Of a DNA stretch of 64,000 nt, positions 9,012 through 19,410 are shown in pieces; position 1 is the first letter of the stretch, and the number at the start of each line of letters is the position of its first letter. This stretch comes from Clonostachys chloroleuca (lineage: Eukaryota > Ascomycota > Sordariomycetes > Hypocreales > Bionectriaceae). The stretch spans positions 4,154,001 to 4,218,000 of the forward strand of contig JBANAY010000004.1 of the NCBI GenBank assembly GCA_037952775.1, read 5' to 3'. A program made the position numbers and the translations under genes. The notes beneath the pieces were generated by a model. It saw nothing but the letters and a program-made list of their open reading frames with translations, was not told the origin of the DNA and did not search any database.

Positions 9012-12000
9012 GTCGAAGGAAGCGACGACCAACTGGACTATTGAGCGCGGTGTCAGCTAATCAAGGACCACGCGACAAATGCTCCATCGAGTAGAAAAGA
9101 AACGCCAAAGCAAATGATGATGGGGCCGCAGCAAGGTACGGGGGGGAGCGATGGCGATAGGAGCCGGTTGAGTCGCGCGTCGCGAGGTAGTGGTAGGTGG
9201 AGTGTAGGTGTGTGCGTGGTGGGAAAATGAGATAGGAACGGGGAGCAAGAGAGCCGACCACAGAGACAAGGCAAAAGACTCTGCTTCAACAGGGGAGACA
9301 GCCAGCGACGTGCCTCCCCATAAAAAAACGGGGGGGAGGTAGTTCCTCACCTGAGAGTCCAGTACAGCTAACAATGGCAGATGTCAATGCTAGTCCTCCG
9401 AACAAGCAACGCAAAAAAAGTGCAAAAGAAAATATGCAAGCAGAGGCCAGCTGGGACGGACAACTCGATGGATTCGCTGGGTAGGTACCGGGGGGCCGAA
9501 TGGAGGTGAATATTGGGGCTGGTAAGAGCAAACAATGTTAGCAGGCTGCGAGCGGTCCAGAGGACAGGCAACTGTGGCGGGCGTTGGGGGACGGTACAGC
9601 GCAGTGGAGCGCTGTAAGCAACGCGCCCGTGGAGGACCAGCAGCTGAGAGCAGGAGGAAACGTGTGTGAAAATTTCGTAACGCGCCTGCCTTCAGTGCTG
9701 CACGGGTCGCATCAACAACCACCGCACTACAAGGCCACTGTAGTAGATCCCAAGCTTGGGGCAGCACTGGCTAGTCTTTCTTCCAAGACGGGGGCCCCTT
9801 TGCTACCAGGAGGCACGAGACACGGGTGGTGGGAGGATAGGATGGATTGACAACAGCGCCGGGGGGGCAGAGTGCAAAGCGCGTAGGCACCATACTTTGG
9901 GGCGCAACACGGTGAGGCGGAAATGGGATGAGGCGGACCGGCTTACCTAATGTTGTTCTTCTGGCCCTGCCACAGCACTACTAATAAGCTCGCTTGCAGG
10001 CTTGTGGACGCGTTCGGCAAAGGAGCTGCCAGGCAGTTGAAAGGGAACGAGACTGCTGAGACCAACGACAGCTGGCCATTGGTGCAAGTTTCGGGTGGCC
10101 ATGGTTGCTGAGAAAATTGGTCAGGTGCCTCAGCATTATGGAGCTAACCCCCTTTGGCCTGGTTTCCCGGGAAGGTCAGAGCTAGCAAAGACTAGGAAGG
10201 TGGAGATTGATCCAATCAGGAGCGACAGGTAGACCTTGACCCATCGAGGTGCCGGCTGTTAGTGTCTTGCCCAGAGATTGCTGAAAAACCTTAACAGGCT
10301 ATCTAACTTCGCCTTGACGATCGATCTCCTTGTGATGGTCGCCCACTGGAGGAATAACTTGATGATCCTCTCGGGCAGCCAGAATATGTGCAATGTCGGT
10401 AAACAGGCTCCGGCGGGTAAAAATTGGTGATAGAAATCACAACCAAGTCTTGTAGGAAGAGAAACGCCACAGCCTTGCGCAAGAAAGCCATGCTGAATAC
10501 ATGTATGCTCACTGCTTGGCGATCTCAGGCTTGTCCGGGGTTTGCTTCTAGCATTCCCACGGCAGTCAGCCAACCAAAGGAATGACAGTTTGACTTGTGT
10601 CCATATGTCCTACTATGGTATATTTCCAGCATGGAAATGGCGGAAATGGTTGTTTCTCCTCCCAGCTGTCGATTATATATGCAATTCCCCTTCTGTTATG
10701 TGGTGATCGTCACCTACTCGAGGACGGCAGGATGTGCAGCTCATCGGAGCACCATTCTTCCACGAAGGCTGAATGATCGATTCCATCTGTCTGAAGAGGA
10801 TGACAATATGCAAGAGATGCCGTGAGATGTCGTGAGATGCAGTGTGGTTAAAATGGCCAAATCGCAGTGTGCTGGTGAGGATCACAATCAGCACCAGATA
10901 AGTCCACATGTGGGCCAGGCGTGCATCGTCAGGCCCTGACGCACATATCCCAGGTGACCGTTCCAAACACGGTGTGATCAAACCCAATCGCTCGTATTTC
11001 GCCTGCTTGTGCTACGCTGAGGTATTACACCGGTTCGTCGGTGCAAAATAATCACAAAGGTTGACGATGAAAAGGGCCCATCGGAAGGCGTGCGTGGATC
11101 TGCTCTCTCACAATAAGCGGGCGTAGTGAGGAATAAGCTTGCGTGAACCGGTGCGTCCGCGGGCAGCTCGATTCTAGCAGGGGATGTTTCGATGAATGAA
11201 ACAGTTCCCAGCAGCTCCTTCCCTCTTGATTCCAAAGCATAGCAAAAACACAAGGAATCTGGTAGACGGGCCCTTTGGCCTCACTTCACCTCGCAGCATC
11301 GATAAACTGGTTGGCTGATCCTTGGGAGTTGGTGCGCTTGCATCTCATCCGCGACGCCGCTGGAAGCCGCCAATGCGCAATGCGCTGGGGTTCTCTCCAG
11401 GAGTCAAGGGTGGAGGCAAATCCCTGACGCACCAGTGGCCCGAACTGTAGTGCCGCTTGTCCATGTCATTCAACCAGCCTGCTCCACGGTGCCCCCGACG
11501 CCAGAACCACAGAGAAAGTGGTGACGGAGGGGAGGGGAAGAGCCCATTTCTGCTGTCGAAGTTTTTCCCTGCTGCGTCTGTCCATGCACAGAGTTCGAAT
11601 CAAGAATTACCGACGGCTCTCGATCCCATTTCTTGGTTTCGAGCAGGCTCTGGGATTCGGGAACCCAAGGTACTGGTACCTGCCCACTGGCAGGCAAGTA
11701 CAGGGCCCTGGTATAAGTGGGAGGGCAAAATGCAGGTCGGGTCACCAAACGTCGACAACGCCGTGAGAACGAGTAAATCGGCATGCAAATGGGTCGGCAG
11801 AGGGCAGCAAAACGAGCCAGCAGAAAAAAAGAGATGGTAGGAAGGGAAAAGCTGGCGAGGAAAGGGGGGCAGTTATGTGAAATAGGCCCGCGGGCGGCCG
11901 TTTTCCCTCACAGGCCTACCCAAAGCCTGACATCCGCCCGCGGCGTCGTGCTCCTGCGCTCGCTGCTATGTGCTGTGCTGTGCTGCGCTCTGTGCAGGGT

Positions 12001-14255
12001 TCACCTTCTCCACTGGCAAGGCAAAACAAGCATCCAGCCCAGTCATTACGCTATTTGCTCCCATCCCAATTATCCCAATGCCCGCCAAGTCAGCTAATAA
12101 TGAATGGCCTTGCTTTGTTTTGCTTTATTTACCCTCTTTGCGGTGTGTTCTTTTCGGGCTGCCCGCAGCTTATTTCACACAATAATCGCTGAAGGTGTCT
12201 CCCAAATAATCAACACATCCAGATCTCACGAGAGTGGCTCCTGACCTCCTCCTCCTCCCTTTCCCACCCCCATCGCCCATTGTTAGCCAATTCATCCTGG
12301 TCCTCTCCCCCCAAGTGCTGCTCCCAAGCTCCCCACAAACAACAGCCCGCCACCAACCCATTGGCGCCGCTAATTCACACCTCCGATTGCTTCATCCACT
12401 CATTCAATAAGTTTGTTATTGTTTGACCGCCTGGCCTGCGTAATTCTTGGCAGCGAGTCCCTCATTCGGCATACAGAAGACCTCAACGCGTCGCGGTGCT
12501 GTTTCATCCATCCTACTGTTCAGGCCAACTCTACAGCCAACCCACCCCAAACCCCGGTCTCGACGTTCTCAGCTGCCATGCCAGCAAAGACCTTGTGTGA
12601 TGTTATTTGTGATGAATCTTCCCTCCTTCTCGCGCGAATGGCTGACTGGTCGCTCGCTCGTGCTAATGTGACACGTCCATCTCACTCTCGCTCCGTCATT
12701 GCAATTTTAATCAACGTTACCTCTCGTACCGGAACGGGTGGATGCTTTGCTTCCTCCACAATGCAGCGAGCGCCCACATGCCCTGCCCACCACCAGGAAA
12801 CCGGAGGTGGCGGGTTTGATGACATGACGGTGGCTGCCTTGGCTGGCTCATTCCATTAAATTGCAATTCATTGTAGCGGATTGTCTGACATTTTGTCCAA
12901 ATGGATTGATCTGGCCCGTGCTGTTGAGTCGTCGCATTGTGAGTCGTCGCATTTGCCCTTTTTGCATTTTGCGGAGCAGCCTGTTAGTTCTAGATCATCC
13001 AGCCCTTGATCTCTCTAATTGACCTCATTGCCGACTACTATTTCTTCCCAGTAGACGGCTTTAATTTTCTTCACCCGATGTTCGAAAATCCGAAGAAAAT
13101 TCGAGAGCCGAGAAACGACACCAACAGAAAGCCCGGAGTTCCTCAGTCCGGTATCTTAAGACATGGAGAGCATGGCATCACCCTGCAGCACCTCTCCAGG
13201 GTAGGCTTACAATAACGGGTCAGCAAAGTTCCTAACACATGGACCGAGGTTGATATCTGAATACTGGATACCTATTCCTCATTGGCCAGACAGAACGGAG
13301 GTTTGATGCATTAAAGTATATTTAAACAAAAAAGGCACGACCCTAGGTCAGAGGAGGAATGGGTTTTTTTAAGGAGCGTCGTCTTTATAGGCCTGTTTTG
13401 ACCTTCCCTGATGACATGCTTATTCCATCAACACTGAGATCTACTTGTATTCACACCTTGATCTGAAGAATATGGAATATGAACTTGTATCTTATCACCG
13501 CTTTCCAATTTTCTAAAGAAAAAGATATCGAGAGTCAAGTGGAAAAGATAGCAGTTTACAACGCTCACATGCCGGGATCCTCTCCGACAAGTCGGATCTA
13601 TGTATTGGGATAGTTCGCACATCACATATACACAAAGAAAAGTATATTAATATTAGAAATGAAAATAAGAAGAGAAATCTGAATAAGATGACCATACTTG
13701 TCTCATTTGAACTTGGAACTATTCCTTCCTATGCTTTGTTTTGACGATAGTTTCCTAGGTAGTCGCTTCCATATCCATGAAACCTCAACACTTGTAAAAT
13801 CCCAGCAAAGATGATATCCAAATATGAGGATTTCCCATTCTAGAATTTAAGGAAATGAGAGAGAGAGAGTTAAATTGGGTAGCATTATATGCCCAGAAAC
13901 GAACAGAATACTATAGGCAAAGTCTTGGCCAAATACCGGCCTTGGTTTACTCTGCTTGCCCTCTAGTTCATTTTGTTTAATCTACTGAGACCAGTTATTC
14001 TAAGATTGGCCCTCTAGTCCTGTGCTTGAGTGGACATACTGCAACTTGATATCGAGTGCGAATCTGTATGAGGTTCCAAGACCATATATCATACATTTCT
14101 CATGTCGTTTTCTTATACAATGCAGTTTAATGAACGAGAGATGGAAATTGTATGTTTCATGAAATTCTTTTACATTATTTTCAGATCTATGCGAAATGAT
14201 CTATGAGATAAAAAAAAATCTATGTAGCCTACTCAAAAAAACAAATCTTTTACGC
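9012..14255. other. 5.2-kb gene-poor region upstream of swi1
   Basis: I could not support any protein gene here. ORFs are short, often begin at non-ATG codons, and have no recognisable domains. The segment 11.9-12.9 kb is pyrimidine-rich with CCTCCTCC/CCACC tracts and resembles a fungal promoter or 5' UTR. 12925-12960 holds a direct duplication of GAGTCGTCGCATT. 13.0-14.2 kb is AT-rich. Plausible contents are a long swi1 leader and promoter, a non-coding RNA, or a decayed gene. Confidence 0.45.
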
Positions 14256-15233
14256 TTATTGCTTAAGGGAGTCGATGTACTCCTTGACCAAGTCCTCGGG
14301 GTGCTTATCCCTGATAAGTCCCAGACGGTCAGGGGTGGTAGGGTCGAAATCCAAAGGCCAGCTTCGCAGGATTCTCTCGAACACGGGGTTGGTCTCAAAC
14401 TTGAGGAGCTTGAGCTTGTCCTCGCCACCGTACTTGGCCAGGCCGTCCATCAACTCCTTGACGGAGGCAGACACACCGGGGAAGTTGATGTGGCGTCTGT
14501 GGGGAGGGAGGGCGTCGTTGGGGAGGTTCAGGACACGGACCAGGTTCTCGATGGTGCTGCTGGGAGAGCAGACGTATGAGCGGTAGGAGGTGTCGGTCAG
14601 GGGGATGACGCACTCCTCGCCCTTCATGGGTTCCCGGATCATGCCCGACAGGAAAGAGGGGGCGGCGTTGCTGGGCTTGCCGGGGCGGACGACGATGGTG
14701 GGGAACCGCACGGTGAAGGCTTCAACGAAGCCCTTGCGGTTCATGTCGTTGATGATGATCTCAGTAGAGTACTTGTGGGAGCCGTAGGTACCCTCGGGTG
14801 TGGGGGTGACGTCGTCGGTAACGACCGCGGGGAGAGGCTGACCGAAGACGGCTTGGGAGCTGGAGTAGACAACCCTGGTGCCGGGGCCCCGCGCGCGGAT
14901 GGCGAGAAGGAGGTTGCGGACACTCTCAATGTTGACGCGCATGGACAGGTCATAGTCGGCCTCGGAACCAGCAGACATGATGCCGTGGAAGATGAAGATG
15001 GCGTGGAGCTTGGGCTCGGCAGCATCGAGGAGTTCCTTCACGAAGTCGGCAGAGCAGATATCACCCTTCATGCAGACGGCGTTCTCTGGGTTGGGGACGC
15101 CCTCGGGAACGGTAGGCTGGGCCAGGTCAGTGAGGATGACCCTGTAGCCACCGTCATTCAACAGACGCTTGGCCAGCAGAGGGCCAACGAGGCCGGCACC
15201 CCCAGTGATGATGACGTTCTTAAGACCCGACAT
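14256..15233 (-). CDS. NAD(P)-dependent epimerase/dehydrogenase, D-erythronate dehydrogenase (DenD)-like
   Basis: This is a 325-residue extended short-chain dehydrogenase/reductase in one exon. The Rossmann nucleotide-binding motif GGAGLVG is at residues 11-17. The acidic residue after strand 2 (ILTD, D36) favours NAD. The catalytic set is S124-S126 with Y150 and K154 (YGSHK, YxxxK). The pattern VCMKGDICSADFVKELLD and the MSAGSEADYDLSMRVNI segment resemble the DenD branch (oxidation of D-erythronate and related four-carbon acids) more than UDP-glucose 4-epimerase. The exact substrate is an inference. No signal peptide or membrane segment is seen, so it is probably cytosolic. ATG 15233 is the first in frame. 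No neighbour points to a pathway. Confidence 0.8.
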   Translation of the reverse strand: MSGLKNVIITGGAGLVGPLLAKRLLNDGGYRVILTDLAQPTVPEGVPNPENAVCMKGDICSADFVKELLDAAEPKLHAIFIFHGIMSAGSEADYDLSMRVNIESVRNLLLAIRARGPGTRVVYSSSQAVFGQPLPAVVTDDVTPTPEGTYGSHKYSTEIIINDMNRKGFVEAFTVRFPTIVVRPGKPSNAAPSFLSGMIREPMKGEECVIPLTDTSYRSYVCSPSSTIENLVRVLNLPNDALPPHRRHINFPGVSASVKELMDGLAKYGGEDKLKLLKFETNPVFERILRSWPLDFDPTTPDRLGLIRDKHPEDLVKEYIDSLKQ

Positions 15234-17572
15234 TGTGATGTATGGTATTTTTATGCAAAAACAACCGAGGGAAGGAGAGTGAATTGACTGGATAAGGGAG
15301 CATTTTCGAGACCTGCACGACTGACACGACCATTAAATACTTTCCAAGAAATATTAGCGGCTCGCCCAGGATCGAGTCTCCAACGGGGAATGTCGTGGGG
15401 TAGCATCGTGGTTGTGGCCTCGAGGCGAGCCTAGTGTAGTGTGGAGTGTGTCACTGTGTGTGGATCGCCAATTCTGCACTCGCTCGTCTCGAGGCATTGT
15501 CATGTGCCGCGGTGTGCCTGAAAGCTAATTGGACTAAGCCAGTTTTGAACCCCAAATTTGTGGGCAAATCGAGCATGGAGACGGGCCATACCCCCCAAAA
15601 AAGGACATCAGCCCACCACCTAAAGTAAACTGGTCGGCGCTGGAAGTTGGATCAGACTCGGGGACCTGGTACCGCGTTTCGGTATATTGCCTCTGCTGCG
15701 GCTGCGGGATTTCCGAAGCATGAATTGAAGATGAAGGCGAGGCCGGTCTCAAAGCCTAGAAGCCGGGCCAATGCCGCTTGTGTGTCATTTGGTCAAGCAG
15801 CCGTTCTGAGTTCTACCTGGCTTAGTATCTGAATACTCACAGTCCCTGCGCCGACCAGAATAGGAATTGATGTTATACGCTTGCTTCACATTGAAGTATC
15901 TCAACATGAACGGTGGCTCTCGACAGTAAAAATCTATCTATATCCCTCATCTTCTAGAGTTGCCATGCTCGCGCTCTCGGGTCCCGGGTATGTTTGGAAT
16001 GAGCCGGAACAGATGATTGACATTTGCTCATATTTGAATGAAACTACCTAAATAGGAGCTTGAGGCACCTAGCTTGGAGACTGCTGCTTTCCAGTTCATA
16101 CCGAGGCTTATGATGCTGATTGAACTCCCTGAATTAAAGGAATCCAAGTTTTAAAAATAAAACAGTTCAATGAATAATCTGATGATTCGTCCTCATTTGG
16201 GATGACTGTTGCCTCGGTTGAGGTTGTGTAAGTGCGGAATTCTCGAAGTTGAGCTACATTTCGAATAAAGAGAAGGGAACGGATATAGTGATAATGTATT
16301 CGTTATACTTAGATCTCCCTCATTCATATTTAGGATTAAGTTGTTATACCTCATAGGAGATTCTTTCTACCTTTTCGGGTTGAATTATAGACTAAATTCT
16401 ATGAGAGTGTATCTTTGATTTGATGGTTTCTTCTAATCTAATATAGTATTAACCAAGGGTGTGCTATGTACCCTAAAGTTGTTACAGGCTGTAATAAGCT
16501 CGAGGTTGATGGATATATCTAGGTATTCTTGAACTTGTAGCTCCCGACACGAGGAACAATTCGCGGAATTTCACTGAGACCGAAGAGAGAGGATAGTCTA
16601 GTTTGGTTCTTCCTAAGTGAATTTACACCGGGCGCACTTATGCGGGACTGCTATATATATAGTATTCTTGGAACATTCGACTGGGGTCTAATCAACTACA
16701 TTTCCAGATGGCGCCCATTAAAACACCCTGGTTATTGCTTGGGATATAAGAGACGTTTATGATTATAAGGGATACGTTGTCGTTTATGTGATAAATTAAT
16801 GAGGGAGAGGGATAGTGCGGCTTTCCCACAAGATACATCCTGTAGCAGGCAATCTGGATTCAAGTAGAAGAACAGTCTAAGAGGTAATATCACTACAATG
16901 TATACGGAAAGTCCAAAAGCAAATAGTAAACATGATGCCTCTAAAGAAGTAGCTGTGCTATATTTTCAATTGCTTGGGGTACTTTAAACCATGTATCTGG
17001 TGAAGCATATCATAAAGCGGTATCAACCCTACCGAGTAGGAATAAGGAGTGGATTTTTTATTGTCAAATATTGCCCTACTATATGAGTTGCGTAAAGGAT
17101 TTTTGTGAGATTTTTTGGATTAGGATTTGGCTTGAGTCAAGCTAGTTTCATGGCGAATAAAATTCTACTGTAAGATGATTGGTATTGAGCAGTTGAAGCA
17201 TGCTGTTTTGTTCATTTGAGCCATTTCACAGATGCATTCTTCCCATGGCTCCAGCATGTGAAGAAACCATCGACTGCTCGGGTGAGTGATCCATCGAAGA
17301 TTTCAATGATTCTGGTCGATATTAATGACGGATAGGCAGGAGGTAATTAGATGCTTGCCCACATCGGCGGAGGCCACGGCAGTCTCCACAAGGGCCGGGC
17401 AAAGTGGAGACATCGCCGTATTTCCACTTTGTTTGAGCAGGTAGGTATGTACATAATTTATTAGTGAGTTGGTGTGTTTACAGTGGCAATCGAATCGAGA
17501 CGGTAGAGTTGTATCTTGTCTAATTGTAAATCGTAACTCATAGGTTGAAGTGTCTACCCGCTGCAAGCGCCA
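15234..17572. other. AT-rich gene-less region
   Basis: About 2.3 kb. The first 600 bp upstream of the epimerase gene probably contain its promoter. From about 15.84 to 17.3 kb the sequence is markedly AT-rich, with no ORF that looks coding and no clear terminal repeats. It could be a decayed, RIP-affected repeat or simply intergenic DNA; I cannot decide by eye. Confidence 0.5.
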
Positions 17573-18864
17573 TTATGATGATTCCAACTTATTTTTTGTG
17601 TGACTCAAGACCTTTCGGATGGCTTCGTCCAATTGCTCGAGTGCCAAATACTCGTCGATCCATGCGACCGTCTTCCGCTTTAATGCAGACTGATCTTCCG
17701 TCAATTCTATCTGCGATTTCAATCGCGACAGGACGTCTCTCAATTGTCGTGGGAATTCCGCTGTCATGGGATCCACGTTGAGAATTGGTTGTCTGATACG
17801 GCAACTGCAAGTTGCTGGGTGCTTGGGGTATTCGCTTTCAAGGGTATCCAGAACGTGCTGTGCTATTCTTGGCTGCACAGAAACGTTATGGAAAGATGCC
17901 AGCATGATATAGAAATCCTCCGCGGTGTCTGGGGTGAAGAAGGGCTGCTTCCGTGAAATATCGAAAATAGCGATTGGGATGGCACCGTCTAGGGCAGGAT
18001 TGTTCTGCAGCTGTTTGGCGGTCTGCTTATCGATGACTTCAGCCTGGTTGGCGGAGGGCTCAGGGAGTACAGTGCCATCATCTTCATCGTCGTACTCGCT
18101 GTCGTCAATGACAAGCTCATTGTCATCACCAGTCATTTTATCAGGGCGCAGAGGATCGATGGTTCCTGGCTTGCTCTTTCGCTTATCCACCTTCTCCAAC
18201 CATTCCATTTCGCATCGAGCGTATTCGATCCAAAGCGACCCATCCTTTGTGCAAAAGCGGCATCCTCGCATGAAGAAGCTTCTTGCTGATGCCATGTCGC
18301 CGTTTTTGGCGGCCCTTCTCCCAGCCATGATCCACAGTTGCACATCATTTGGCAGCATTCGCAGGGCGTTCGTCATGGTGCGCCGATAGCGTTTTGCTGC
18401 CTTGACATTTGTTGTGTAGGCAAGGTACTCGCGCCACAAAGCAGAACTTGTAGGGTGACGGTTAACGCCTCGATCGTAGATGGAGAGGACACGGCCTTGT
18501 CCGGCGTGGGCAGAGTTAAGATGGCGGATTTTCATACGCTTGCATCGCTTGCTGCGCAACGACTCAAGCGATTGTTCCCAAGTTGCGTAGGATGCCCAGT
18601 CGGAAGCTCGATTCCCGGGGGAAAGCACTCGGTGCTCATGATCGTTGCGCTTCTTCACAATGGTGCGAATCTCATCCTGGAAGCATGGTTAGCCGACAAT
18701 CATAAGGTTGCTTCATTCACCTCAATTCGGGTCTATGGCGCACCGCCAGAGAGAACCAGGAAGGATATGCGTACCTTGGAGAAAAGCTCCTTTTGCTCCC
18801 ATTCTCGCAATTGTGGGACGGACCTTTCAAGAAAAAATCTTGCCTTCTCTGCCACACCCGACAT
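17573..18864 (-). CDS. utp6: U3 snoRNP protein Utp6 (small-subunit processome)
   Basis: Utp6 is an HAT-repeat scaffold of the UTP-B subcomplex needed for 18S rRNA processing in the nucleolus. Exon 1 is 18864-18775 (MSGVAEKARFFLERSVPQLR..., 30 codons). A 98-nt intron (18774-18677, GTACGC...TTCCAG) leads to exon 2 at 18676-17573. The junction reads KELFSK|DEIRTIVKKRNDHEH, the conserved Utp6 N-terminal block. The protein is 397 residues, typical for fungal Utp6. HAT-like helical repeats are visible (SIYDRGVNRHPTSSALWREYL, NDVQLWIMAGRRAAKNGDM, DGSLWIEYARCEMEWLEKV), with an acidic insert (SEYDDEDDG) before the C-terminal part. It is divergent from cwh43. Confidence 0.92.
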
Positions 18865-19410
18865 TTTTGTTAGAATTAACTTGCCTCCTGTGAGCAAGAG
18901 TAAAGAGAATGTTGGGATTGGTCTTGTGGGCGGGAGTGATGCGCATGGCAGACGAGGCAAGATTTTCTTTATCTATGGTCGCTCTCTGGAAAATTTTAGT
19001 GGAGATGTGATGGAGTAGCTCCAGGTGCTAGTCACTCGGTGTTCAGCCCATCGGTGTTCAGCCACAATTTGCGGTGTTCAGCCACAGATCACCAGTGACA
19101 GCCTATACGCCTTTAAACACGTAAGGCGCTTCTTTAAATTCTGGCCCCTGTTTGGCCCCTGTTTGCGACTCCACAATAGCCATGGCGCCCTGTTTTGCGC
19201 GAATCATGGCGCGTCAAAGCTCCTGAAGGAACGTGACAGAGCTCCGAGGCTTCCAGCGATTATTTGTCTGTCTGCTCCCTTCGTCACCCCTCCATCACAC
19301 TTCTCTCTGTAAACAACTGCTCCCTTTCAATGGGATTGCTTCCTGTTATTGGTCTTCTTGTCTTTCCTTAATTTGTGACGAGTTGTGTTCGTTCTTTCAT
19401 TGCCGTCGTC
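18865..19410. promoter_or_regulatory. Shared utp6 / cwh43 promoter with a triple CGGTGTTCAGCC repeat
   Basis: These 546 bp separate two divergent genes. The 12-mer CGGTGTTCAGCC occurs three times in direct orientation at 19037-19048, 19052-19063 and 19072-19083. A short tandem of GGCCCCTGTTT lies at about 19143-19165. These may be binding sites for a regulator of either gene; that is an inference. Confidence 0.4.

Noticed and set aside
9374..9484. 36-codon ORF beginning MADVNASPPNKQRKK
   Set aside because: Attractive start context but very short, with no clean splice continuation or support.
12413..12859. 148-codon + strand ORF in the gene-poor region
   Set aside because: It begins with a non-ATG codon, has no recognisable domain, and its composition matches the surrounding non-coding DNA.
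14196..15287. Several overlapping + strand ORFs over the epimerase gene
   Set aside because: They are antisense shadows of the minus-strand dehydrogenase, whose Rossmann and YxxxK motifs fix the true frame.
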